From: Microcystis aeruginosa Ma_SC_T_19800800_S464
Lineage (GTDB): Bacteria > Cyanobacteriota > Cyanobacteriia > Cyanobacteriales > Microcystaceae
Direction: 5' to 3'
Length of the DNA stretch: 64,000 nt
Assembly: GCA_007095785.1 (NCBI GenBank)
Contig: SFBL01000083.1
Span: 23,129 to 87,128, forward strand
Positions within the stretch are counted from its first letter, which is position 1; the number at the start of each line of letters is the position of its first letter. Positions 47,343 through 56,407 of this stretch are shown in pieces. The position numbers and the translations under genes were made by a program. The notes beneath the pieces are model-generated. The model worked only from the letters and a program-made list of their open reading frames with translations, was not told the DNA's origin and searched no databases.

Positions 47343-47449
47343 GGGGTGTGGGGTGTAGGGTTTAGGGTGTGGGGTGTGGGGAGATGGGGAATTATGACTG
47401 ATAACTGATCACTGATAACTGATCACTGATAACTGATCACTGATTACTT
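47343..47449. repeat. two simple repeats: GTGTGGGG type and 14-bp TGATAACTGATCAC
   Basis: Part one (47343-47384) is made of GGGGTGTG and TAGGGT-like units, related to the array at 71-114. Part two (about 47397-47449) has three and a half copies of TGATAACTGATCAC and runs into the 3' end of the next gene. Similar GATCA-rich repeats are at 49792 and 50225. Confidence 0.85.
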
Positions 47450-47767
47450 CCTCAGTAGTTCTTCGGCATTTTGCAGGATTTCGAGGACTTTTTCGGCACT
47501 AATCAAGCGTTTTAGCACCACTTGCCCGATGGTGGGGACAGTATCGGCAATTTCTGCACTCTTGGGGGCAACTTCCACCATAATCACGGCTTCTTCCACC
47601 TTATAAAGCCATAAAACCTGTTCTCCTTCTAAAATACCGATGTTTAATCGCTCTATCTGTGGTGGTCGTCGCCAACTACTCGCATGATCCCACAAACCGC
47701 CAAATTCCCACACCCGTCCTATTGTCCAACCTGCCGTTAAGAAAAAATATTTCACTTTGTTACTCAA
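47444..47767 (-). CDS. conserved hypothetical protein, 107 aa
   Basis: Starts MSNKVKYFFLTAGWTIGRVW and has an RRPPQIERLNIGILEGEQVL segment; conserved-looking across cyanobacteria but without known function. No membrane helix. Its stop lies inside the 14-bp repeat array. It follows tatC by 66 bp on the same strand. Confidence 0.78.
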   Translation of the reverse strand: MSNKVKYFFLTAGWTIGRVWEFGGLWDHASSWRRPPQIERLNIGILEGEQVLWLYKVEEAVIMVEVAPKSAEIADTVPTIGQVVLKRLISAEKVLEILQNAEELLRK

Positions 47768-47833
47768 TCTAGAATCAATCTCTAGCTTTCTGGCTTAATT
47801 AGTTTTCAGCCGTCAAATTTTATCAAAAAACTG

Positions 47834-48595
47834 CTAACGTCCCGTTAATTTCACCACCCCAATGCCCCCAAAGTATAGACCCAAGACCGCCCCTGCTAAC
47901 AGGGATTGGGTGAGAGGATCTGTGGAAGGGGTTAAAATCGCGCCTAAAATCACCGCACCCAAAACCACGAAACGCCAACCCGATAACATCGTTTGGGAGG
48001 AAATAATGCCTAAAAAGCTCAAAATCAATTGAATAACGGGAATTTGAAAGGCGATGCCGGTACTAAACAGCAAAAGTAAGACAAATTCAAAATAGCGCTC
48101 GATCGACCAAGCTTGTTCGACCACTTCCGCCCCATAATTGACAAAAAAGTTTAAAGCGGCGGGAATCAGGGCAATATAGGCAAAAAATAAACCGGCAAAA
48201 AATAAAACACTCGATCCTAACACCACCGGGACAATTAAACGCCGTTCGCGACGGGTTAACCCCGGCAGCACAAAGAGGATAATTTGCAAGAGAATGACCG
48301 GACTAGCCACCAGTATGCCGCTATATCCAGCTACTTTTAGGGAGACGAAAAAAAATTCTCCCGGAGCTAACTGCAAAAATTTTACCCCTTGGGCGGGAAC
48401 TTCCAGCACTTGTACTAGGGGTTTAACGAAGATAAAACATCCCACCGCACCTACAGCCACGGCAATTAAACTATAAAAAATCCGCCGCCGCAACTCCTCC
48501 AAGTGGTCAAATAAGGACATTTCCACTTCTCCGGGTAACTCATCGAGGAATTCAGGACTGTCTGGGGGTGGGGTTTTTACTTCTGTCGATGACAT
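47834..48595 (-). CDS. tatC: Sec-independent protein translocase TatC
   Basis: A 253-residue, six-helix membrane protein that recognises twin-arginine signals and exports folded proteins. N-terminal [20 protein letters not shown] is the diagnostic TatC motif; [10 protein letters not shown] and [13 protein letters not shown] fit as well. No tatA gene adjacent. Confidence 0.97.
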   Translation of the reverse strand: MSSTEVKTPPPDSPEFLDELPGEVEMSLFDHLEELRRRIFYSLIAVAVGAVGCFIFVKPLVQVLEVPAQGVKFLQLAPGEFFFVSLKVAGYSGILVASPVILLQIILFVLPGLTRRERRLIVPVVLGSSVLFFAGLFFAYIALIPAALNFFVNYGAEVVEQAWSIERYFEFVLLLLFSTGIAFQIPVIQLILSFLGIISSQTMLSGWRFVVLGAVILGAILTPSTDPLTQSLLAGAVLGLYFGGIGVVKLTGR

Positions 48596-48652
48596 GGCTT
48601 TGGCTCGATCGTTCTCTACTCAAGCCTTTATCCTAGCATTGATAGGGGATGG

Positions 48653-48703
48653 GGGTTAGGGATTAGGGGTTAGGGGTTAGGGGTTAGGGGTTAGGGGTTA
48701 GGA
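48653..48703. repeat. telomere-like GGGGTTA repeat
   Basis: About six copies of TTAGGGG in tandem, upstream of nadA and divergent tatC. Related G-rich arrays occur at 47343 and 15281. Confidence 0.9.
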
Positions 48704-48829
48704 GACAGAATTCAGGATAATAAATCAAAGTTGCCCCCCACTTCCCCATTTCCCCACTCCCCTTTAAAAAAATTTGCTATGATATAGGGACTTGTTTAGT
48801 ATTTGGTAAAAATAACCATAAGTGCCACC

Positions 48830-49789
48830 GTGTTCACCACTGTTCAACCCGCCAATCGATCGAGCTTACCTGATGACCTATTTACAGCCATTAAAGAGCT
48901 TAAACAGGAATTAAACGCTGTTATTCTGGCTCACTACTATCAAAATTCTGACATACAGGATATAGCTGATTATATTGGTGATTCTCTAGGTTTATCCCAG
49001 CAGGCTGCCCAAACGCCAGCAGACGTGATCGTATTTGCGGGGGTTCACTTCATGGCAGAAACAGCTAAAATCTTAAACCCAGATAAGTTGGTATTGCTGC
49101 CGGATTTAGATGCAGGATGTTCTTTAGCTGATAGTTGTCATCCTGAAGATTTTGCTCGTTTTAAAGCCCAATATCCCGATCATATTGTGATTTCCTATAT
49201 TAATTGCAGTGCAGAAATTAAGGCCATGAGTGATATTATCTGCACCAGTTCCAATGCAGTCAAAATAGTCAATCAAATTCCTGTCCATCAACCGATTATC
49301 TTCGCTCCTGATCGCAATTTGGGACGTTACGTCAGTCAGCAAACTGGTAGAGATTTAGTCCTCTGGCAGGGTAGTTGTATTGTCCATGAAACTTTTTCCG
49401 AACGCAAGATAATAGAATTAAAAGTTGCCCATCCAGAAGCAAAAATTATCGCCCATCCTGAGTGTGAACTATCGGTTTTACGCCATGCTGATTATATTGG
49501 TTCCACGACGGCACTATTAAATTATTCCCTGAAAAGTTCTGAAAAAACCTTTATTGTCGCCACAGAACCGGGGATTATTCACCAGATGCAAAAATCCGCC
49601 CCAGAAAAACTATTTATACCCGCACCAGGCTTGAATAACTGTGCTTGTAATGAGTGTCCCTACATGAGACTGAACACTCTCGAAAAATTGTATCTCTGTA
49701 TGCGAGATAAAACTCCAGAAATTACTATTTCTGAAGATTTAAGACTTAAGGCACTGTTGCCGATTCAAAGAATGTTAGAAATGTCTTAA
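48830..49789 (+). CDS. nadA: quinolinate synthase A
   Basis: Quinolinate synthase, which condenses iminoaspartate with dihydroxyacetone phosphate in de novo NAD synthesis, using a [4Fe-4S] cluster. Visible are [32 protein letters not shown], and [18 protein letters not shown]; the cluster Cys residues are present. The GTG at 48830 ([12 protein letters not shown], 319 residues) is preferred to a TTG at 48803 because no relative is expected to begin VKITISAT; neither is certain. Confidence 0.96.
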   Translation: MFTTVQPANRSSLPDDLFTAIKELKQELNAVILAHYYQNSDIQDIADYIGDSLGLSQQAAQTPADVIVFAGVHFMAETAKILNPDKLVLLPDLDAGCSLADSCHPEDFARFKAQYPDHIVISYINCSAEIKAMSDIICTSSNAVKIVNQIPVHQPIIFAPDRNLGRYVSQQTGRDLVLWQGSCIVHETFSERKIIELKVAHPEAKIIAHPECELSVLRHADYIGSTTALLNYSLKSSEKTFIVATEPGIIHQMQKSAPEKLFIPAPGLNNCACNECPYMRLNTLEKLYLCMRDKTPEITISEDLRLKALLPIQRMLEMS

Positions 49790-50241
49790 TCAGTGATCAG
49801 TGATCAGTGATCACTGATCACTGATCAGTTATCAGATGTGAGTTTTCAGTTGATTAGACATCTGCAAAAATTATAACCGGATCTCTTGGATTTGGTGGGT
49901 AAAATGTATTCTAAGATACATTCATCCTAGCGAGGGGGTGGAACGAACCACGAAGACACAAAGGACACAAAGATCGATCAATCCTATGTAAGTTAAACTT
50001 ATCACACAGAACCTAGAAGAGCCTATAACCCAATCACAGCTTGCTTTTATGTTATGTACTAATAAATAGTTCGACAATCCAAATATATATCTATCGTTGC
50101 TAATTCAATTTAACTGAAAAAATCTGGGGACATTAAAATCATTTTTATTTTGGTAAGTTTCTTGTCTAGAAAGAATTTTATTATTGAGATAATATTAGGT
50201 ATAAATACACTGATTACTTATTGCTGATCACTGTTCACTGA
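49790..50241. other. intergenic with palindromic GATCA repeat
   Basis: At 49792-49836 tandem GTGATCA units and their complement form a long palindrome just after the nadA stop and may act as its terminator. Further on is GAACCACGAAGACACAAAGG, a sequence often seen in cyanobacterial intergenic repeats. At 50222-50254 another GATCACTG-type array runs into the cryptochrome gene end. No gene. Confidence 0.7.
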
Positions 50242-51699
50242 TTACTGTTCACTGAAATGCTGAAGATAAATTTTTTCGTTGTGTTTGATCGATTGAAAAA
50301 AATCGACAATGGGACGAGGATAATTAACCCCTAAAATCACACCGTAAAGCCTTTGTTCCTCTGGAGATAATTTATAAGGTTCGTGAATTTTATCGCCTTT
50401 TATTAGGGCTAATTCGGGCAACCAGTGACGTAAATAATCACCTTTGGGATCATAATCTTTCGACTGTTTAGGGATATTAAAATAACGAAATACTCGTGCA
50501 TCATTGCCGACACCAGCAGTGTAATTCCAATTGCCCCAATTACTACAGACATCGTAATCAACTAATAATGACTCGAACCATTCTGCTCCCATACACCAAT
50601 CAATACCGAGATTTTTGGACAGAAAACTAGCGACATTTTGCCGGCCACGATTTGACATAAATCCTGTAGCGGCTAATTCTCTCATATTAGCATCTACAAG
50701 GGGATAACCAGTTTTTCCCTCACACCAGAGATTAAATCTTTCCCAATCTTCTAGCCAAGGTAAATAAAGTTCTTGCAAACCAGATTTATAGAAAATTTTA
50801 TTCCCGTGTTTACTGCAAATAAATCGGAAAAAATCTCGCCATAATAATTCAAAAATCAGCCAATAGGTAGAGTCATTTTTTATTCTTGTTTGCTCATATT
50901 TTTGTACTTCCTCATAGATATAACGGGGGGAAAGACAGCCAAAACTTAACCAAGCTGAGAATTTTGAGGAATAATTAGTCCCTAACATTTCATTGCGGGT
51001 TTCCTTATAGGTTTTTAAGGAATCACTATCCCAAATATATTCTTTAACCCGTGATTTTCCTGCCATTTCACCCCCTTGAAACGACAAAACACCTCCCCGG
51101 TCTAAAATTGGTTCTGTTAAGCCTAAATCGTTTAAACTAGGAAGATTTCCCCAATCTATTTTAGGTAATTTTGTCAACTTTTTCGGACTGGGATAAGTTG
51201 TTCTTATTTGCCAATGACGTTCTACTTGTTTACGAAAATTAGTAAATAATTCTGGCAGTTGATTAAGAGTAAAAGGTAAATCATCAGGATGATATAAAGT
51301 GGCTGTCCAAAAAGTTTTTATCTGCACAGGAACCCTGGATAAAGCCTTATTTACAGCTTTTTCTACCGCTAATTCCTCTGCTGTTACCTCTTGATGATAA
51401 TAAACCCTGGCTATCTTTAATTCTTGAACTAATTGCGGGATAATTTCTTCGGGTTTTCCTCGTCGGATAATTAAATTACCGCCTAAACTTTCCAGAGATT
51501 GTCGTAAATTTGCTACGCTTTCTAATAAAAATTTAGCCCGGAACTTGCCAGTTTTGGGAAACCCGTAGGAAGTAAGACCAAATTGACGCTCATCAAAACA
51601 ATAGAAGGGAATTATCTCGAATTGTTCTTGAATAGCGCGATAAATTGCCTCGTGATCGTGAACCCGTAGATCATTGCGATACCAAATTAAAACCCGCAT
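50242..51699 (-). CDS. DASH-family cryptochrome
   Basis: A 485-residue flavoprotein of the photolyase/cryptochrome family. N-terminal LIWYRNDLRVHDHEAIYRAI is the antenna domain start. The FAD domain carries SFGCLSPRYIYEEVQKYE, LLWRDFFRFICSKHG, REL-AATGFMSNRGRQNVASFL and DPKGDYLRHWLPEL. DASH cryptochromes repair cyclobutane dimers in single-stranded DNA and may signal blue light. Full length. Confidence 0.96.
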   Translation of the reverse strand: MRVLIWYRNDLRVHDHEAIYRAIQEQFEIIPFYCFDERQFGLTSYGFPKTGKFRAKFLLESVANLRQSLESLGGNLIIRRGKPEEIIPQLVQELKIARVYYHQEVTAEELAVEKAVNKALSRVPVQIKTFWTATLYHPDDLPFTLNQLPELFTNFRKQVERHWQIRTTYPSPKKLTKLPKIDWGNLPSLNDLGLTEPILDRGGVLSFQGGEMAGKSRVKEYIWDSDSLKTYKETRNEMLGTNYSSKFSAWLSFGCLSPRYIYEEVQKYEQTRIKNDSTYWLIFELLWRDFFRFICSKHGNKIFYKSGLQELYLPWLEDWERFNLWCEGKTGYPLVDANMRELAATGFMSNRGRQNVASFLSKNLGIDWCMGAEWFESLLVDYDVCSNWGNWNYTAGVGNDARVFRYFNIPKQSKDYDPKGDYLRHWLPELALIKGDKIHEPYKLSPEEQRLYGVILGVNYPRPIVDFFQSIKHNEKIYLQHFSEQ

Positions 51700-51993
51700 T
51701 TAACATCAATTAAAAGTTGATAAGTAAGTGGTTATAATTAAATAGAAGATAGATTTTGCCTCTGATCCCCCCTTAATCCCCCCTTGATAAGCTATCCCTT
51801 ATAGGGATCTTTCTTAACAATTTTTTCAGTAAGCACTCCAACCCTTATCCTGACTTGATTTCAGTTTTTTCTTTGTCAGTAAGGGTGTCAACAAGGAAAG
51901 ATGTGACTAAAGGACAGCTTGATAAGGGGGGTATCCGACAATTTTTAACACCTACCTACTTAACCGATAAATAGTAAGCAAGATGGGATTTAA
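51700..51993. other. intergenic with CCCCCTTGATAAGCT-type inverted segment
   Basis: About 290 bp. CCCCCCTTGATAAGCT near 51776 and AGCTTGATAAGGGGGG near 51916 lie as a partial inverted pair, suggesting a small decayed repeat element. No gene. Confidence 0.4.
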
Positions 51994-54306
51994 TTATCTT
52001 TTCCCGTAGTAATGGCCATAGTAACGATAATTGTGGTCTTTCCGACTAACATTATTAGCCACTAAACCTAACACGGAAATCTGGGATAATCTCAGATCTT
52101 CGAGCAGATTTTTCAGCACAAAGCGATCGGTTTTGCCCAGTTTGGTGACGAGAATCAGTCCGGTGGCCATGGCGGCGAGAATTTTGGCATCGGCAAAAGG
52201 GGCGACCGGTGGTAGATCGTAGATAATTAGATCGAAAACCTGGTCTTGCTGTAATTGCGAGATCATCTCCTGCATTCTCTGGGAAGAAAGCAAACGGGTT
52301 GGATCTGGAGGAATGGGACCAGCGGTAAGAATCGATAAATTCTCGTAGCGGAGTAGAGGTTGAATTGCTTCGTTCCAATCGAGACCCTCGGCGAGGACAT
52401 TACTAAGGCCGTGGTCGTTATCGAGATTAAGTCGATGGTGAATCTGGGGTCGTCGCAGGTCGGCATCCACCAGTAAGACTCTTTGTCCCATACTAGCGGC
52501 GGCCTTAGCGATATTCATTGATATGGTGGTTTTACCATCTTCCGGTGATACAGAACTAACCACGAGGGACTTGCGGGGGGAATCGGAACCGAGGAGGCGA
52601 ATATTGGTGTTAAGAGTGCGGAAAGCTTCCGAGAAGGGGGAGAAATTATAGTAGGAGGGGTTTTCGTTGGCTGATTTCCCAGTAGTATTAGGGATAGTAA
52701 TTTTGCGATCGCCGACTGTTAACTGGGGTAGAGCGGCGGTGATCACTTTTTCGATCGTGCCGAGGTCTTTTTGCCAGGGAATTGCGCCCAAAAGGGGTAG
52801 TTTGGTATCTTCTTTTATTTCATCTGCACTGTGGTGAACGGGGTCTAATCTTTCAGCTAAAAAGGCTGCCCCCAGTCCTAATAAAAGGCCACCGATAACC
52901 CCTAAAGCTAGATTTCGCACGGGTTTAGGAGAAACGAAGTCTTCCTCTACTTCCGGTGGGGAAATTAGTTGCCAAGGCACCACTTGTTGTGCCACCTGTA
53001 GCTGTAATTTTTGCTGTTGCTCCAGAAAACGGTTAAGGCTGGTGGTGGCAATTTCCAATTCTCGCTGCAAATCCGTATAGCGACGAGCTAAAACCGCCAG
53101 ATTTTTGACCGAGGCTTTCTGTTGTTCGAGAGCTTGGGCAAGGGATTCTACCTTAATTTCTAGGGTTTGGCGACTGTTAGCGGCTTCTACCAATTGTTGG
53201 GTTAATTGTACCCGCAGAGCGCTCCGTGATACCAAAGCCGGGGAATTACCCACTGTCTGGGGCAGTTTTTCTCCTAGGGTTCTCTGGGCTTCGTTTTGCA
53301 GTAGGGGCAGTAAATTAGCGCGTTTTTCCTCTAGGGTAGCGATTATTGGGCTATCCTTGGCAAAAACTGCCGATTGTTTGGCCAGTTCTACTTCCACTTC
53401 CTGCAGCTGCTTGAGCAAATCTTGATAACCGGGAGATTCACTGAGATAAGTAGCGATAATTGCTTGATCAGGGGCTAATCCCACCTGTTGCTGTAAAGCC
53501 TGATAGCGAGAGTTGATTTCGTTAAGGGCGACTTGGGCTGCCCGATAATCTTGTTCAGTAGTGCTTAACTGTTGTGATAAACGAGTCGCCTCTTTATCGG
53601 GATCGAGGAAATTGTATTGCTGCCGGAATTGCTGCATTTGTTTTTGTAGAGAATTAACTCGTTCCTGCAGCACGGGCAATTGAGCGTTAACAAAATCTAA
53701 CCCTTGATTAATTTCGGTCTTTCGTTCCTGAGAACTATACTTTAGATAATGACGGGCTAAATTATCTAAAACCAGCTGGATTTTTTCTGGTTCTGCATCT
53801 TGATAGGAAATTTCTAAAACCTTTGTATCTTTTAATTGACTAATTTTGAGATCAGATTTGCCAGTTTTACTAATTAAATCACTGTAGGTAAAGTCGGGAT
53901 ACTTAGGAGTTATTTTATTAAGGATGGGGTTAAGGAGTTGAGGACTTGTTAAAACGGCGATTTGGGTATCATAATCGATGTCTTCACCACCCAACTGAGG
54001 TAGGATATCTTGGGCTGCCAGTCTGGAAGAACTTTTATTTTCCTCGATGGGTTGACCGATGAGCAGCAGGAATTTACCTTGATAGATAGGGGTTTTGAAG
54101 AAAGTATAAGCAGCGATCGCACTCGTCAACCCTAGGGTGATGCCAGCGATTAACCACCAGCGATGCTTGATGACGGAAAGCAATTGACGCAGATTGAGTT
54201 CCTCTTCTTCCTGCGTCACGGAGGGGATAAAAGCCGGTTGGTCAAAAACTGGCAGATTTGCTTGACTTTGGGTTTTTAAAGCCCCGTTTTGTTGGTTGTT
54301 CATCAT
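51994..54306 (-). CDS. Wzc-like polysaccharide co-polymerase / BY-kinase
   Basis: A 770-residue protein with a Wzz domain (ELNLRQLLSVIKHRWWLIAG, first membrane helix), a long periplasmic coiled coil (about 190-450), a second membrane helix (NLALGVIGGLLLGLGAAFLA), and a cytoplasmic CpsD/CapB tyrosine kinase. Walker A (SVSPEDGKTTISMNIAKAA) and A' (VLLVDADLRRPQIH) are clear. The C-terminus has the autophosphorylation Tyr cluster (NYRYYGHYYGKR). It controls capsule or slime chain length and export. Divergent from the coiled-coil and flippase genes that follow. Confidence 0.96.
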   Translation of the reverse strand: MMNNQQNGALKTQSQANLPVFDQPAFIPSVTQEEEELNLRQLLSVIKHRWWLIAGITLGLTSAIAAYTFFKTPIYQGKFLLLIGQPIEENKSSSRLAAQDILPQLGGEDIDYDTQIAVLTSPQLLNPILNKITPKYPDFTYSDLISKTGKSDLKISQLKDTKVLEISYQDAEPEKIQLVLDNLARHYLKYSSQERKTEINQGLDFVNAQLPVLQERVNSLQKQMQQFRQQYNFLDPDKEATRLSQQLSTTEQDYRAAQVALNEINSRYQALQQQVGLAPDQAIIATYLSESPGYQDLLKQLQEVEVELAKQSAVFAKDSPIIATLEEKRANLLPLLQNEAQRTLGEKLPQTVGNSPALVSRSALRVQLTQQLVEAANSRQTLEIKVESLAQALEQQKASVKNLAVLARRYTDLQRELEIATTSLNRFLEQQQKLQLQVAQQVVPWQLISPPEVEEDFVSPKPVRNLALGVIGGLLLGLGAAFLAERLDPVHHSADEIKEDTKLPLLGAIPWQKDLGTIEKVITAALPQLTVGDRKITIPNTTGKSANENPSYYNFSPFSEAFRTLNTNIRLLGSDSPRKSLVVSSVSPEDGKTTISMNIAKAAASMGQRVLLVDADLRRPQIHHRLNLDNDHGLSNVLAEGLDWNEAIQPLLRYENLSILTAGPIPPDPTRLLSSQRMQEMISQLQQDQVFDLIIYDLPPVAPFADAKILAAMATGLILVTKLGKTDRFVLKNLLEDLRLSQISVLGLVANNVSRKDHNYRYYGHYYGKR

Positions 54307-55146
54307 TAATCAAATAGTCAAGGGATAACTATATTAAACCGCATCTAGTATGCCAGTATAGCTTGAGAATAATTTGGGAATTTGTCCAAACATGGTATCT
54401 ATTTAAAATAGCCTCAAACCCTTATAGAGTAAGGAATATGACATCTAAAGCTGAGATTGACTTCGGGACACTTTTAAGGATATAAACCGCAACCAGCTAG
54501 AGAACTGGAATCTCACTGGCAGGCCATTAACCCTTAAAAGTATTGCTATGCAAAGATCATAGCCGAAAAAGCCAAACTATGGTCTTCCCTGTGGATGCGG
54601 TTTAAAAGATTTTGCGGCAGCAATCTGGCTCGATTAATTACCGCTTCATCATAACACCATGCTACAATGCCAACTATAGTTTTTCCAGTAATTACCAAAT
54701 TAAAGCGCGTTTACCCTACCTAGCCAATGCCACTCGCTGCTTGACATATCCCTCCTGAACGGTTACAAATTATCGAAAAAATCGGGTCTAAAACCTCGCC
54801 TTAAGGCGAAAAGTTTCTGTAACGGGGATTTATGCCCCGATCCAAAAACTGTCCCCTGCCTTGGTTAAGTGCTATCCCACCAATGGCAATACTCATTTGC
54901 TCTTATAACAAGCTGAACGGCGGGCTGAGGGAGAAAAAGCTAGGGCAGTATAGATTGGCGGTGCAACTTAAGGCTATGGGAATTGAACTGAAGAATGAAT
55001 GAATAATCGATACAACTCTAAAATTTAGTTGATCGTGTGCTATGGTGGCAATCGTGATGCGTCGAGAGGAAATATCTTGCGAAATTGCCAGCGATTGCGT
55101 CGATAATAAATTGTAAGCAGTTATTAACAAAGGAGAAAAGCCAGCC
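54307..55146. other. long intergenic region with one doubtful 39-codon frame
   Basis: About 840 bp. Hairpins CGCCTTAAGGCG (54797-54808) and CGGGGATTTATGCCCCG are visible. A 39-codon frame (54883-55002, MAILICSYNKLNGGLREKKL then GQYRLAVQLKAMGIELKNE) ends like some Uma2-type C-termini and may be debris. A minus-strand frame at 54903-55418 is the shadow of the coiled-coil gene. Confidence 0.5.
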
Positions 55147-55488
55147 ATGACCAGAAGCTCGGCCGGACAATCCAGATGGACAGATGGGATGCTAGATGGA
55201 TTGGCAGACTCAGTTTCGGGAGTCAAAGACTCAGTTTCGGGATTGCGGGAATCGGTTTCGGAATTGCGAGAATCAGTTTCGGAAGTTAAAGATTCAGTAG
55301 AAGGGTTACAATTGACAGCACAAGCACTGTTACAAATCGCCGCACAGCAACAGCGAGAAAATGAAGCTCGGCAATTTCTGCTTGCCGAAATCAGGCAAAG
55401 ACAGGAAGAGTCAGACAAGCGTTTTGAGGTTTTGCTGTCAGAAGTTCGCTATTTGATTCGGCAAATTAAGCCAGAAAATCAATCATAA
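55147..55488 (+). CDS. coiled-coil protein, tandem copy 1 (113 aa)
   Basis: Layout: MTRSSAGQSRWTDGMLDGLA, then heptads of the type DSVSGLRESVSELRESVSEV, then LTAQALLQIAAQQQRENEAR, and the invariant end RQRQEESDKRFEVLLSEVRY-LIRQIKPENQS. The heptad block is the longest of the three copies. No known function; the end resembles the coiled-coil linkers found before DUF3782-type nuclease domains. Copies 2 and 3 follow with similar spacers. Confidence 0.8.
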   Translation: MTRSSAGQSRWTDGMLDGLADSVSGVKDSVSGLRESVSELRESVSEVKDSVEGLQLTAQALLQIAAQQQRENEARQFLLAEIRQRQEESDKRFEVLLSEVRYLIRQIKPENQS

Positions 55489-55572
55489 GCTTGAGTAAAA
55501 TTGCGGCGATTGCATCTATAATTATATACAATTTAAGCAGATATTGAAACTGAGAAGGGAGAAAAACAAGCC

Positions 55573-55872
55573 ATGACAAAACGGGATGGGGAACGGACGA
55601 GATGGACAGATGAGATGCTAGATGAATTGGCAGACTCAGTTTCGGAATTGCGAGAATCGGTATCGGAAGTCAGAGACTCAGTAGATGGGGTAAGAATAAC
55701 TGCACAAGCACTGTTACAAATAGCTGCTCAACAACAGCGAGAAAATGAAGCTCGGCAAGCAGAAATTGCCGAAATCAGGCAAAGACAGGAAGAGTCAGAC
55801 AAGCGTTTTGAGGTTTTGCTCTCAGAGGTACGGTATCTGATTCGGCAAATTAAGCCAGAAAATCAATCATAA
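55573..55872 (+). CDS. coiled-coil protein, tandem copy 2 (99 aa)
   Basis: Starts MTKRDGERTRWTDEMLDELA, has two fewer heptads than copy 1 (DSVSELRESVSEVRDSVDGV), and ends with the same RQRQEESDKRFEVLLSEVRY-LIRQIKPENQS. The spacer before it (AAGCTTGAGTAAAATTGCGG, then CGATTGC) is shared with the spacer after it. Clearly a duplicate of copy 1. Confidence 0.8.
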   Translation: MTKRDGERTRWTDEMLDELADSVSELRESVSEVRDSVDGVRITAQALLQIAAQQQRENEARQAEIAEIRQRQEESDKRFEVLLSEVRYLIRQIKPENQS

Positions 55873-55947
55873 GCTTGGGGAAAATGGCGGCGATTGCGTG
55901 TACAATTAAAGTAGTTATCAAAAATTAAATAGGGATCAAAACAAGCG

Positions 55948-56226
55948 ATGACAAAAAATCATGAAGGACGGACGCAATGGACTGATGAGATGCTAGATGA
56001 ATTAGCAGACTCGGTTTCGGAATTGAGGGGATCGGTTGCAGACCTTAGAGATTCGATGGACGGGGTACGATTAACGGCAAACGCTCTACTCCAAATTGCT
56101 GCACAACAACAGCGTAATATGGATGAAGTGAGGCAAAGACAGGAAGAGTCAGACAAGCGTTTTGAGATTTTGCTGTCAGAAGTTCGCTATTTGATTCGGC
56201 AAATTAAGCCAGAAAATCAATCATAA
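55948..56226 (+). CDS. coiled-coil protein, tandem copy 3 (92 aa)
   Basis: Starts MTKNHEGRTQWTDEMLDELA. The heptads are DSVSELRGSVADLRDSMDGV, and the middle lacks the NEARQAEIAEI piece of copy 2, being one heptad shorter. The invariant C-terminus is kept. It is followed by the same AAGCTTGAGG...GGCGGCGATTGCG spacer. Confidence 0.8.
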   Translation: MTKNHEGRTQWTDEMLDELADSVSELRGSVADLRDSMDGVRLTANALLQIAAQQQRNMDEVRQRQEESDKRFEILLSEVRYLIRQIKPENQS

Positions 56227-56278
56227 GCTTGAGGAAAATGGCGGCGATTGCGTCTCGACAATTTAACCTAAACTTTTG

Positions 56279-56314
56279 TGAAACTAATTTACAAACTAAT
56301 TTACAAACTAATTG
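56279..56314. repeat. 12-bp tandem repeat (ACAAACTAATTT)
   Basis: Three copies of ACAAACTAATTT, with a slightly changed first and last unit, about 95 bp upstream of the flippase start. Confidence 0.85.
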
Positions 56315-56407
56315 ATAGACTATCATGGAACAAAAAATTATTGTTGGCTAAATTGTTAAAAGTTCTCTCGAGTAGGATGTTTCGGCTATCGAAAGGAATC
56401 GAATATT

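Noticed and set aside
47397..47449. Possible CRISPR array
   Set aside because: Units of 14 bp are contiguous with no spacers; it is a simple tandem repeat. No cas genes were seen in the window.
54903..55418. 171-aa Cys/Ser-rich minus-strand frame
   Set aside because: It is the antisense shadow of the first coiled-coil gene; the Ser-Glu-Thr repeats mirror the heptads.
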